The position numbers and the translations under genes are program-made. Shown in pieces: positions 8,747 to 16,904 of a stretch of DNA of 64,000 nucleotides (positions within the stretch are counted from its first letter, which is position 1; each line of letters starts with the position of its first letter). The notes under the pieces were generated by a model. The model saw only the letters and a program-made list of their open reading frames with translations. It was not told the DNA's origin and did no database searches. This DNA is from Shouchella patagoniensis (lineage in GTDB: Bacteria; Bacillota; Bacilli; Bacillales; Bacillaceae_D), in assembly GCF_002019705.1 (NCBI RefSeq), contig NZ_KV917377.1, forward strand, positions 2,292,565 to 2,356,564. Reading direction: 5' to 3'.

Positions 8747-10558
8747 TTAAACACTTAGTTCTACTTTTTCTTTTCTCGAATTGGCTGTATCTAAAATGAT
8801 TCTTCTCAACTCTTCTGGTCTTTTATATTTATAGGAATCAATTTCTTTAATTACAAGATTAATATCTACTCGTAATGTTTTTCCTCTATAAATCATTGGA
8901 TAGACTTGCTCACTATGAACCTCATCGTCTCCTAATAACTCTTCAAACATTTTCTCACCAGGTCTCATGCCTGTAAATTCAACAGGGATCTCTTCTTCGC
9001 TAAAACCAGAAAGCCTAATTAAATTCTTAGCAAGGTCAACAATTTTCACTGGTTCTCCCATATCTAATACAAACACTTCGCCGCCTTCGGCAAGCGAACC
9101 AGCTTGCAACACCAAACGCGATGCCTCTGGGATTGTCATAAAATAACGTACCATATCTGGATGAGTTACGGTAACCGGCCCACCGTTCTTAATCTGATCT
9201 TTAAATAACGGAATAACACTTCCACGACTCCCCAACACATTTCCAAAACGTACAGCGACAAATCGAGTATCACTGATCATGTCCATATGCTGAACAACCA
9301 TTTCTGCAATTCTTTTTGTTGCCCCCATCACACTAGTTGGATTAACAGCCTTATCACTTGAAATCATCACAAAAGTATTTACATTTGCCAAGTCCGCCGC
9401 TTCCGCTACATTTCGAGTACCTATTACATTATTCTTAACCGCCTCTTCAGGATTTCTTTCCATTAAAGGCACATGCTTATGTGCGGCCGCATGAAAAATA
9501 ACGTGTGGTTTACGTTTTTGCATAATAAGATTCATTTTCTCTTTATCTTGAATATCAGCTATCTCTGTATCAATATTTAAGTCTGGTAAATTTCTACGTA
9601 ATTCCATTTCAATAGAATAAATGCTATTTTCTCCGTGTCCTAATAAGATTAGTTGATTCGGGGAAAAGCGTGCGACTTGGCGACAGATTTCTGAACCAAT
9701 GGAACCACCAGCACCCGTAACAAGAATCGTTTCCCCAGTAATATATTCAGCGATCCCATCTACATCAAGCTCCACTGGTTCACGACCTAACAAATCTTCA
9801 ACTTCCACATCTTTAAACTGGCTCACTTGTACGGAACCTAATACTAAATCCTCCATACGGGGGAGAATTTGTGTTTTTACGTTTGTATCCGTGCATAATT
9901 TTACGATTCGATTTAAGTCGATTTTAGATAGCGATGGAATCGCAATAATGATATGTTCTACTTTTTTATCATTTACAACTTCCTGTACATCTTTTGTTCC
10001 AGCTAGTACTGTCAAGTCCATAATTTCTAAACCATGCTTAGTAAAGTTATCATCAATAAAACCTACTGGGGTCAATGTCGTATCTTTGTCTTGCTTTAAT
10101 TGCCGTGCAATCATCGTTCCGGCAGAACCAGCGCCAATAATCAGCGTTCGTTTTCCATCTTTTTTATTTGTTATGTACGTGTCTTTATATACACGCCAAG
10201 ACATTCTAGACCCACCAATTAAGATCACGTGCATCATCCATGTCATAATAAGTGTTCGCGCATAGAAGTCCTGAAAGAAAATAAGCTGCGTTAAACCCGC
10301 AGCGACTATCGATATACTTACTGCATAAACAATTGCTTTTAATTCAGTAATACTCGCATATTCCCACGCTCGTTTATAAAGCTTGAATTTGTAAGCACAT
10401 AAGTGATGAACAAGCAACAAGACAATGGAACTTGCGACAATTACTTCTGTAACAGGTGAACTGCCTGCAGTAAGAATTAAACTACATATATAAATAGAGA
10501 AAAGAACAATAGCCGAATCAATTAAAATGAGTGTAAGTAGTCTTTGCTTTAATGTCAT
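8747..10558 (-). CDS. Membrane UDP-N-acetylhexosamine 4,6-dehydratase / epimerase (CapD/EpsC/PglF type)
   Basis: About 603 residues. Four N-terminal membrane helices are followed by a CoA-binding-like Rossmann domain (GAGSAGTMIARQL near residue 145) and a short-chain dehydrogenase domain (VTGAGGSIGSEICRQ near 285). The catalytic area reads SSDKAVNPTSVMGATKR, with Met in place of the usual Tyr as in FlaA1/CapD/PglF enzymes. These make UDP-4-keto-6-deoxy sugars, or epimerise, as first-sugar precursors. ATG 10558 is chosen two codons inside a TTG option; GGGGAGTG lies upstream. Base composition is more balanced than in the downstream glycosyltransferase genes. Confidence 0.88.
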   Translation of the reverse strand: MTLKQRLLTLILIDSAIVLFSIYICSLILTAGSSPVTEVIVASSIVLLLVHHLCAYKFKLYKRAWEYASITELKAIVYAVSISIVAAGLTQLIFFQDFYARTLIMTWMMHVILIGGSRMSWRVYKDTYITNKKDGKRTLIIGAGSAGTMIARQLKQDKDTTLTPVGFIDDNFTKHGLEIMDLTVLAGTKDVQEVVNDKKVEHIIIAIPSLSKIDLNRIVKLCTDTNVKTQILPRMEDLVLGSVQVSQFKDVEVEDLLGREPVELDVDGIAEYITGETILVTGAGGSIGSEICRQVARFSPNQLILLGHGENSIYSIEMELRRNLPDLNIDTEIADIQDKEKMNLIMQKRKPHVIFHAAAHKHVPLMERNPEEAVKNNVIGTRNVAEAADLANVNTFVMISSDKAVNPTSVMGATKRIAEMVVQHMDMISDTRFVAVRFGNVLGSRGSVIPLFKDQIKNGGPVTVTHPDMVRYFMTIPEASRLVLQAGSLAEGGEVFVLDMGEPVKIVDLAKNLIRLSGFSEEEIPVEFTGMRPGEKMFEELLGDDEVHSEQVYPMIYRGKTLRVDINLVIKEIDSYKYKRPEELRRIILDTANSRKEKVELSV

Positions 10559-10585
10559 AAACAATAGTCACTCCCCAATGTTAGA

Positions 10586-11464
10586 TTATTTAACTTGAGA
10601 AAGTTCAACATACTCCCTCATCTTCTCAATCAGCGCATCTTTCAAATCTTCCCGCTCCAGCGCAAACTCCAATTGCGTCAAAACAAATCCAAGCTTCTCA
10701 CCAACATCAAAGCGTTTGCCTTCAAAGTCATAGGCGTATACACTTTCTTGTTCATTCACTGCTTGAATTGCATCGGTTAATTGGATTTCTCCACCTGCAC
10801 CCGTTTCTTGTTTTTCAAGAAATTCGAAAATCTCTGGCGTTAAGATGTAGCGTCCCATAATTGCTAGGTTCGACGGTGCAGTACCTTGTGCTGGTTTTTC
10901 TACAAAACTGTTCACGCGGTACAGACGGTCGTTTTTCGATTCGGGATCAATGATGCCGTAGCGGTGCGTTTGGTCATTTGGCACTGTTTGCACACCAATG
11001 ACAGACCGTTCCGTTTCATCGTATTGGTTCATCAGTTGTTTTAAACATGGCGTGTCCGCTTGAACGATGTCGTCTCCAAGAAGAACGGCAAATGGTTCAT
11101 TGCCAATAAACTTTCTGGCACACCATACCGCGTGGCCAAGTCCTTTTGGTTCTTTTTGTCTTATGTAATGAATCTCTACTTTCGAGGCGGCTTGTACTTT
11201 TTCAAGCATATCCATTTTGCCTTTATTAAACAGGTTTTGTTCAAGTTCGAAAGCGTGATCGAAATGGTCTTCGATTGCGCGTTTTCCTTTTCCCGTAACG
11301 ATAATGATGTCTTCTATTCCTGCTTCGATCGCTTCTTCGATAATGTATTGGATCGTTGGCTTATCAACAATCGGAAGCATTTCTTTTGGCATTGCTTTTG
11401 TTGCTGGTAAGAATCGTGTACCTAGACCAGCTGCTGGGATAATCGCTTTTTTTACTTTTGACAT
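10586..11464 (-). CDS. gtaB: UTP--glucose-1-phosphate uridylyltransferase
   Basis: This enzyme makes UDP-glucose from UTP and glucose 1-phosphate for exopolysaccharide, teichoic acid glucosylation and glycolipids. The 292-residue protein has the nucleotidyltransferase signature [20 protein letters not shown] at the N-terminus, then [20 protein letters not shown] and VNSFVEKP, the complete GalU/GtaB set. The frame stays open to 11569, but ATG 11464 has AGGAGTG at good spacing and gives the family length. It is the first gene of the operon and lies below a structured leader with a possible attenuator. Confidence 0.95.
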   Translation of the reverse strand: MSKVKKAIIPAAGLGTRFLPATKAMPKEMLPIVDKPTIQYIIEEAIEAGIEDIIIVTGKGKRAIEDHFDHAFELEQNLFNKGKMDMLEKVQAASKVEIHYIRQKEPKGLGHAVWCARKFIGNEPFAVLLGDDIVQADTPCLKQLMNQYDETERSVIGVQTVPNDQTHRYGIIDPESKNDRLYRVNSFVEKPAQGTAPSNLAIMGRYILTPEIFEFLEKQETGAGGEIQLTDAIQAVNEQESVYAYDFEGKRFDVGEKLGFVLTQLEFALEREDLKDALIEKMREYVELSQVK

Positions 11465-11545
11465 ATGAATCACTCCTATTTTGAAATAATAATCGTAAAA
11501 ATGACATACATTCGTTAGAGTTGTTGTCGAACTTTTTAACATAGT

Positions 11546-11610
11546 AAAAACAGTTAGAATAATTCTCACAAACTTAATGTAAGCGCTTTTCTAACTGTTT
11601 TTTAACAGTT
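11546..11610 (-). promoter_or_regulatory. Terminator/antiterminator pair (attenuator) before gtaB
   Basis: Read on the minus strand, a 14-bp perfect inverted repeat (arms 11589-11602 and 11546-11559, ending in five T) can form a terminator-like stem. Its upstream arm also pairs with a third copy of the same heptamer at 11604-11610 to make a 7-bp hairpin with a four-base loop (11593-11610). The two folds exclude each other. The loop of the long stem has its own 6-bp helix and a cre-like sequence (11578-11591, two mismatches). The arrangement is seen directly; attenuation is inferred. Confidence 0.6.
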
Positions 11611-11617
11611 TATTCGT

Positions 11618-11755
11618 TTGGGCGTTTGCCCTGAGGCATCTAACCTCTCCTCACACCATGCCATCGGCGACCAGCACCTAAGGTAAAACCCGTAGCATAG
11701 CCGAGTGCCTCCGTTGATAGTGGTCTTGAAGACGTGACCATCCTACTTTGTTTGA
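11618..11755 (-). ncRNA. Structured leader RNA, candidate eps-associated (EAR/epsC) element
   Basis: A GC-richer island in AT-rich DNA, read towards gtaB. A 6-bp long-range helix (11706-11711 with 11633-11638) closes inner stems: GGCAT/ATGCC, CGGC/GCCG, GCAC/GTGC and a GGGC-AAAC-GCCC hairpin at 11620-11631. In Bacillus the EAR RNA promotes readthrough of terminators within eps operons, and the location here, just before an attenuator and an exopolysaccharide operon, fits that. The family match is from memory of the motif and position only; a covariance-model search against Rfam epsC is decisive. Confidence 0.5.
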
Positions 11756-11783
11756 ATGTTTTTATTTTTTTGTTCATTCGTTG

Positions 11784-11986
11784 CGGTTCGACATGTTTCT
11801 AAATCGTGTTTCCCAACAACGCTATTGCCATTCGTTCAATTAATTCCTATTTTTCGAAAAGAATACTCATAATGTACCATATTAATGTAATATCTTCCAT
11901 CAAAAAAAGTAATTTCTCTCAAATATATTTTACTCGGTTGACATTTCCAATTCATGTTTTCCCAACAGTAGCATAGTGGAAATGTC
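11784..11986. repeat. Two copies of a ~35-bp element plus a 10-bp inverted repeat upstream of the leader
   Basis: A degenerate direct repeat lies at 11784-11818 and 11935-11968; both copies share CGGTT, GACAT, and a TTTCCCAACA end, about 150 bases apart. The second copy is bracketed by a perfect inverted repeat GACATTTCCA / TGGAAATGTC (11940-11949 and 11977-11986). They sit upstream of the leader of the exopolysaccharide operon, so operators or tandem promoter regions are plausible. No clear consensus promoter could be assigned. Confidence 0.4.
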
Positions 11987-12084
11987 TATTCTTGTCGAAA
12001 ATTTTTTATTTTTTGTAGAAATCGAAACCAATTGATTTGATCGCATGTTTACTGATTCTTCCAGGTTCATCACATTGTTCAATG

Positions 12085-12110
12085 AACGCTAGTATACGAA
12101 TTCTAGCGTT
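12085..12110. repeat. Perfect 8-bp inverted repeat, possible operator
   Basis: AACGCTAG and CTAGCGTT flank a ten-base spacer. There is no T-run on either side, so it looks more like a protein-binding site than a terminator. It lies between the downstream terminator of the 12330-12560 remnant and the upstream region of the exopolysaccharide operon. The rest of 11987-12240 shows no gene. Confidence 0.3.
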
Positions 12111-12243
12111 ACACATTCGTTACAGCTCTGATTTGCTAGTCTTAATGTGTCTAAGTCAAATGAACTAGTGTTTCCACTTTCCTTCCTATACTAATGAAAC
12201 AAGAGAATGACAACGTACCTATTCATGTTCATTCACAGAAAGA

Positions 12244-12274
12244 AAAAATGCCTAGTTTTATCCCCTAGGCATCT
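12244..12274 (-). terminator. Rho-independent terminator
   Basis: On the minus strand ATGCCTAG pairs with CTAGGCAT across a nine-base loop and is followed by a T-run. It lies about 55 bases after the end of the gamma-glutamyltransferase remnant and would have ended that transcript. Confidence 0.75.
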
Positions 12275-12329
12275 TCTTCCCTATTCATACGCCTAACTCG
12301 GAACAAAGGACGCCGCATCCCAACTTCCA

Positions 12330-12560
12330 TTAAGGTTTATCTGCCGCTCCTTCGATCCGAATCTCTCCGTCTTCTACTTGTTCCCACACAAGTGCTTGCA
12401 CCCCGCCAAAATAATAAGGGCTCTGCCATTCAATTAGTTGATAGCCTTTGTCTCTTAACAATTGTTTCGTTTCCTCTGCAAAAGCAGATTCAATCATCAA
12501 TCGCCTTGGTAGGGTCCTAATCAAAAACGTGTCTACTACTTTTCTTTTATCCTCTTTCAT
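12330..12560 (-). pseudogene. C-terminal remnant of a gamma-glutamyltransferase-like protein
   Basis: A 76-codon frame whose middle and end resemble the small-subunit C-terminus of gamma-glutamyltranspeptidases: a basic start LIRTLPRRLMIESAF, a helix ETKQLLRDKGYQL, then YYFGGVQALVWE and IEGAAD. The large subunit, the autoprocessing threonine and the glycine-rich core are absent. The frame stops right after GAADKP. Removing one base near there would continue as NLNGSWDAASFVPS to another stop, so a small frameshift is possible at this end too. No good ribosome site precedes the ATG. It is most likely a decayed gene; a small functional protein is less likely. Confidence 0.5.
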
Positions 12561-12595
12561 AACTCGTGCACCAGTGTCTGTTTAACCAAACGAGT

Positions 12596-12703
12596 TTATC
12601 CTCGACAATAAGCTAGCATGAGTAAAAGGATTACTAGAATGATTACTGTAACTATTTGTGTTAAGCAACCACCAAAACCAAAGCTATCTAGTCTTCCTGA
12701 CAT
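12596..12703 (-). CDS. Possible small single-helix membrane peptide
   Basis: A 35-residue frame starting at ATG 12703, with SGRLDSFGFGGC then a hydrophobic helix of about 20 residues (TQIVTVIILVILLLMLAY) and CRG at the end. The same frame stays open upstream to about 12785, where GGGAGGTC occurs, but only non-standard ATT codons would use that site. It could be a real short peptide or the tail of a decayed gene. I do not recognise it. Confidence 0.25.
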   Translation of the reverse strand: MSGRLDSFGFGGCLTQIVTVIILVILLLMLAYCRG

Positions 12704-13149
12704 ACCATTATTAATCGATTCCCCTATTTTTTCTCTCGTTTCTTTATCAACATCATGTTTGTTGTTAATCTGAATGACCTCCCATTCTATTTAGAATCGA
12801 TGCGCATTTTGGTATGAAGGAACTATCACGCCAGATACCAGCAAAGCCTTTATATCGTCTAAAAATGGCACCCTGATTTTAGAAATCTAATTCACCTTCA
12901 ATTTGCATACCTGAGAAGTCCCTTCAATGATCGAAGATTGATACAACTAGTTTTGCCGACCAACAAATCTATATTTCCGACCAAACACCCCCTAATCCTT
13001 AATGGGTTAATTCCTATTATTAAAACGCTCCCTTTATAAAGTTTGTATACAGATAATACTTACATATACCGCGCGATTATTCCTCTTGATTAAACCCGTG
13101 CTACACATATCTCAATCACCCCATTTTATATTTTCAGAAAAATCAAGGT
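12704..13149. other. Intergenic region without recognisable genes
   Basis: About 450 bases between the remnant genes and the IclR promoter. No frame with a ribosome site or recognisable product was found on either strand, and no clear hairpin with a T-run. Together with the two broken genes at 12.3-12.7 kb it looks like decayed DNA. Confidence 0.5.
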
Positions 13150-13214
13150 TGACAGTGGCTTCCTTCTTGAAGTAGTGTTTTTATATACAGAAAATTCAGT
13201 TTCATATAGTGAAA
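13150..13214 (+). promoter_or_regulatory. Putative iclR promoter and operator
   Basis: TTGACA at about 13150 could be a -35 box, although the -10 at 17-18 bases (TAGTGT) is poor. Downstream, 13200-13214 is an inverted repeat TTTCA-TATAG-TGAAA, and a related half-repeat (ATATACAGAAAA) precedes it by about 20 bases. IclR regulators often bind such short palindromes next to their own promoter, so autoregulation and control of the following operon are likely. Confidence 0.4.
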
Positions 13215-13227
13215 GTGAGGGCTTGGG

Positions 13228-13986
13228 GTGAGCTATGAAAATAAAAGTTTGATTAAAACATTTAACATTATCCAGGCGTTAAGCGAGAAACCAAGATCCG
13301 CTTCCGTACTAGCAAAGCATCTTGGTATGAATGCGAGCACGTTGCATCGATTTTTAGCCAATTTAGAAGGAATGGGTTTTACCGAAAAGATGGCCAATCA
13401 AGAAATCCGTCTGACGCACCGGTTTATCCAACTTGGGATGATGGCCCAAAGCCATTTCGATGTTGAAGGATTAGCGAAACCGTACTTGCGGAAGTTGGTT
13501 GACGAGACAAATGAAAGCGCTTTATTGTCATCGTTCCACCAATGGCATGTGACGTATTTAGATAAGCTCGAAAGCTCACAAACCGTCCGAATCGTGATTG
13601 AACCCGGTGATGGCGCTCCGTCGTATACGGTCGCTTCAGGGAAACTGTTTCTTTCAGAATTACCAGACGTGCAGCTTGAGTCATTTTTCGCAAAAACGAC
13701 GTTTGTTTCAAAGACTGCTAACACACTGACAACCAAACAGGCGCTTAAAGCTGAGTTTGCGCACATTCGTGATCAAGGCTATGCGATTGATGAGGAAGAG
13801 TATGAAGTGGGGCTAAAAGGGTTTGCGGCTCCGATTCGCGATTCGTCAGGGGAAATGGTTGCCGCCTTAAGTGTAGCGGGTGTATCGATTCGCTTTGATG
13901 AGGCGAAAACAAACGAAACGATTGAGATTGTGATGCGCTATGCTGCGGAGATTTCGAAAGAATTAGGGTGGAGAGAGACGCGTTAA
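13228..13986 (+). CDS. IclR family transcriptional regulator
   Basis: 252 residues. A winged helix-turn-helix at residues 8-65 (IIQALSEKPRSASVLAKHLGMN then STLHRFLANLEGMGF) is followed by the IclR effector-binding domain (LSSFHQWHVTYLDKLES, YAIDEEEYEVGLKGFAAPI, ALSVAGVSIRF). It starts at GTG 13228 with GAGG seven bases upstream. It is the first gene of a nine-gene co-directional run and lies 15 bases before the TRAP binding protein, so it is the likely local regulator responding to the imported acid or a CoA-linked product. Confidence 0.9.
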   Translation: MSYENKSLIKTFNIIQALSEKPRSASVLAKHLGMNASTLHRFLANLEGMGFTEKMANQEIRLTHRFIQLGMMAQSHFDVEGLAKPYLRKLVDETNESALLSSFHQWHVTYLDKLESSQTVRIVIEPGDGAPSYTVASGKLFLSELPDVQLESFFAKTTFVSKTANTLTTKQALKAEFAHIRDQGYAIDEEEYEVGLKGFAAPIRDSSGEMVAALSVAGVSIRFDEAKTNETIEIVMRYAAEISKELGWRETR

Positions 13987-14001
13987 GGGAGGAGGAATTC
14001 G

Positions 14002-15021
14002 ATGAGACAAGTGAAACCAATCTTGTTTGTTTTGGCATCACTGACATGCTTACTGGGCTCGTGTTCAGCAGAGACGACATCCGACGGTGAAGAGATTCAT
14101 GAGTGGAAAATGAGTGTCACCGTCGGCCCTGGGTCGACTTGGTACCAGGCAGCCACGAAGTTCGCCTCCGACCTTGAAGACAAGTCGGATGGGCGTCTAC
14201 TCATTGACGTTTATACGAATGAGCAATTATCTGCGGGGAATCCGGAAGCGGGCGTCGAGCAGCTCATGGACGGGATTAAAGATTTCTCTTATAACTCCAG
14301 CATTATCTATGCCGGCATTGATCCACGTTTTGGCGTATTGAGTGCACCGTTTCTGATCAATGATTTTGACGATGCTGAGCGCGTCTTAACGGGCGAGAGC
14401 GGTCAGTTAATTGAAGACATGTTGCGGGAACGGGGCGTGGAGCCGTTAGGGTTTGCGGAAAGTGGATTCCGACAGATTACAAATGACACGAGACCAATTC
14501 ATACACCAGAAGACTTGGACCATTTAAAAATCCGGATTCCGAGCATGGGCGTGTTTACAAACTTGTATCGCAGTCAACAGGCCGACCCGATCACGATGGC
14601 TTTTTCGGAAGTGTATACCGCCCTCCAACAAGGAACGATTGATGGCCAAGAAAACCCGGTCGATGTGACGTACTCGTCTGGTCTTGTCGAAGTTCAAGCG
14701 TACATGACGATGTGGAACTACGTTTATGACGCGCTTATTCTCGGGATGAATAAAGATTTATTTGATTCTTTGTCCACCGAAGACCAAACGCTGATTCAAG
14801 AAGTAGCCGCGGAAGCCAATGCGTACCAAATTGAAATCACGCGGGAAAAGGAACAGGCCCAGCTTGAGGAACTTGTGGAATTAGGCATGGAAATCTATTA
14901 TCCGACGGATGAGGAAATTGAGTTATTTCGAGAAAGTTCTCAACCGGTCTACGACCATTTCCGTGACATCTGGGGCGCAGACAATCTCGATACATTCCAA
15001 AAAGAAGCAAATGGTTCATAA
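14002..15021 (+). CDS. dctP: TRAP transporter solute-binding lipoprotein (DctP family)
   Basis: A 339-residue extracytoplasmic binding protein. The signal peptide ends in a lipobox LLGSC with Cys21. The body has the DctP features: VTVGPGSTWYQAATKFA, SDGRLLIDVY, and near residue 165 FRQITNDTRPIHTPEDLDHLKIR with the arginine that usually grips the ligand carboxylate. GTIDGQENPVD and NYVYDALILGMNK follow. It binds an organic acid and delivers it to the DctQM permease encoded next. AGGAGG precedes the ATG. The ligand is unknown; downstream enzymes suggest a carboxylate that is activated to a CoA ester. Confidence 0.92.
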   Translation: MRQVKPILFVLASLTCLLGSCSAETTSDGEEIHEWKMSVTVGPGSTWYQAATKFASDLEDKSDGRLLIDVYTNEQLSAGNPEAGVEQLMDGIKDFSYNSSIIYAGIDPRFGVLSAPFLINDFDDAERVLTGESGQLIEDMLRERGVEPLGFAESGFRQITNDTRPIHTPEDLDHLKIRIPSMGVFTNLYRSQQADPITMAFSEVYTALQQGTIDGQENPVDVTYSSGLVEVQAYMTMWNYVYDALILGMNKDLFDSLSTEDQTLIQEVAAEANAYQIEITREKEQAQLEELVELGMEIYYPTDEEIELFRESSQPVYDHFRDIWGADNLDTFQKEANGS

Positions 15022-15039
15022 CCGATTGGGGGATCAGAC

Positions 15040-15561
15040 ATGATGAAAGGATTGACTTACATTGAATATGCGCTTGTGATTATTTCGATGGCAGGCATGG
15101 CCATCATTACATTTGCGAACGTACTCTCACGTTACTTCTTTGATTCATCGTTTGCTTTTGCGGAAGAACTGACGATTCATTTATTCGTATTAGCGACATT
15201 TATCGGTGCTTCGATTGCGATTAAACGCAATGCCCACTTCAGTTTTCGGTTTCTGTATGAAAAAATGACTGCGAAATGGCGTCGCATCACGTTGCTCGTT
15301 ACGAGTGGTCTTATGGTTGTTTTTCTTCTTCTCACCCTCCATTTCGGGTTGGAGCTTGCATTAAACCAGCTTGAACGTGGCCGTGTGACGCCAGCACTTA
15401 ATATTCCCCAATGGCTGTTCACCCTTTCGATTCCTATCGGCTCCCTCTTCTGTATCATTCGGACAGTGGAGATGACGATTTTACAGTGGAAAGGGCTTCA
15501 TTCATCGCCAGTCGCTCATCAATGGGAAGCGAGTGAAACCAAGTCGAGGGAGCTGAAATGA
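15040..15561 (+). CDS. dctQ: TRAP transporter small permease subunit (DctQ family)
   Basis: 173 residues with four predicted membrane helices and the DctQ hallmark FANVLSRYFFDSSFAFAEELTIHLFV near residues 25-50. IGASIAIKRNAHF follows near residue 60, and a C-terminal helix LSIPIGSLFCIIRTVEM. It forms the membrane complex with DctM and uses a sodium or proton gradient. It lies between the binding-protein and large-permease genes with gaps of 18 bases and 1 base. ATG 15040 and the adjacent ATG 15043 are equally possible starts. Confidence 0.9.
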   Translation: MMKGLTYIEYALVIISMAGMAIITFANVLSRYFFDSSFAFAEELTIHLFVLATFIGASIAIKRNAHFSFRFLYEKMTAKWRRITLLVTSGLMVVFLLLTLHFGLELALNQLERGRVTPALNIPQWLFTLSIPIGSLFCIIRTVEMTILQWKGLHSSPVAHQWEASETKSRELK

Positions 15562-15562
15562 G

Positions 15563-16882
15563 ATGTTGACCGCCCTTTTATTTCTCGTCTTCTTTTTGCT
15601 CATTTTCATTAATCTGCCTGTCGCCTTTGCGCTTGGCATTGCCGCTGTGATCGTCCTGCTTCTTGATTCTGGTTGGTCGTCACTCGCCCTTCTTCCAAGC
15701 ATCATGTATTCATCGATTTCATCGTTCACGCTACTGGCGATTCCGTTTTTTGTACTCGCAGGTGTGATTATGGGGTATTCAGGCATTTCCAAACGATTGA
15801 TCGACTTGGCTTATCTTGCATTTGGCCATCGCAAAAATGGCATCGTTATCGTTGCCATCGTCGCTGCCTTCTTTTTCTCAGCGATTTCCGGTTCGGGGCC
15901 TGCGACGGTCGCCGCAATGGGTGCGATCCTCATCCCTGCACTCGTGCAAAATGGCTTCAAAAAAAATAGCGCATCGGCTCTCGTCGCAAGCTCTGGTTCC
16001 CTTGGCATTATCTTGCCTCCAAGTATCGCTTTTATTGTGTTTGCGGTCATTGCGAGCGACTTTATTAGCATATCGATTAGCCGCCTATTTATCGCAGGAA
16101 TCATACCGGGCATTCTTCTTGCCACCGGCCTTCTGATCGCAAGTATTTACGTGAGCAAACGCACGAGAGCAACGCAATCAAAAGAAGAAGTCGCAGCCGC
16201 TGTTGAAAAAGCGCCCCTTCTTGATGTGCTGCGCGCTTTTTTAAACGCCTTACCTGGTTTGCTCATCCCAGTCATCATTCTTGGCGGCATCTATTCAGGA
16301 ATCTTCACGCCAACAGAAGCAGCCGTCATTGCCGTCTTTTATGCCCTGATCGTTGGCCTTGCCTTTTACCGGGAATTGAGCGTAAAAGACATTCCGAAGA
16401 TCTTGATTGATGCCTCTGTTCAATCGGCAGTGATTATGTTCATTGTCGGGGTTGCTTCTTTATTCTCGTACATCATTGCCACCCAGCAAATTGCCGCTAC
16501 GATTACGCAGGCCGTGTTAACGGTTACGTCGAATCCACTCCTTTTGATGCTGCTTGTTGCGGTCATTCTCTTACTTGTCGGTGCTTTTATTGATGCGATT
16601 TCCGCCTTTTACATTTTCATACCGTTGCTTATGCCAATTTTGCTTGAAGTTGGCATCGATCCAACGACAATCGGTGTGATGATGACGGTCAGCCTTGCGA
16701 TTGGCTTATTCACGCCTCCTGTCGGGTTAAACCTATTTGTCGCAAGCGGCATATCCGGTGTTTCTTCTGAACAGATCGTTAAAGGGGTTGCCCCATTTTT
16801 AATCGCTTCCCTTGTAGTCTTGCTGATCGTGATGTACGTGCCAGCTGTTTCAAACTGGCTCCCTGATTTACTTGGAATGTAA
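15563..16882 (+). CDS. dctM: TRAP transporter large permease subunit (DctM family)
   Basis: 439 residues with about 12 membrane segments. The family signatures are present: IPFFVLAGVIMGYSGIS near residue 57, AISGSGPATVAAMGAILIP near 110, ASSGSLGIILPPSIAFI near 142, and GLFTPPVGLNLFVASGI near 380. This subunit forms the solute path. GAGGGAGC precedes the ATG, which comes one base after the dctQ stop codon. The three TRAP genes together are complete. Confidence 0.92.
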   Translation: MLTALLFLVFFLLIFINLPVAFALGIAAVIVLLLDSGWSSLALLPSIMYSSISSFTLLAIPFFVLAGVIMGYSGISKRLIDLAYLAFGHRKNGIVIVAIVAAFFFSAISGSGPATVAAMGAILIPALVQNGFKKNSASALVASSGSLGIILPPSIAFIVFAVIASDFISISISRLFIAGIIPGILLATGLLIASIYVSKRTRATQSKEEVAAAVEKAPLLDVLRAFLNALPGLLIPVIILGGIYSGIFTPTEAAVIAVFYALIVGLAFYRELSVKDIPKILIDASVQSAVIMFIVGVASLFSYIIATQQIAATITQAVLTVTSNPLLLMLLVAVILLLVGAFIDAISAFYIFIPLLMPILLEVGIDPTTIGVMMTVSLAIGLFTPPVGLNLFVASGISGVSSEQIVKGVAPFLIASLVVLLIVMYVPAVSNWLPDLLGM

Positions 16883-16904
16883 TCTCAAAAAGGAGGATTT
16901 ACAC

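Noticed and set aside
11465-11569. N-terminal extension of gtaB
   Set aside because: ATG 11464 has a good ribosome site and gives the standard 292 residues; the extension covers the attenuator.
11618-11755. Known riboswitch classes (c-di-GMP, c-di-AMP, purine, Mn) for the gtaB leader
   Set aside because: Remembered consensus cores do not align; only the eps-associated element fits by position and shape.
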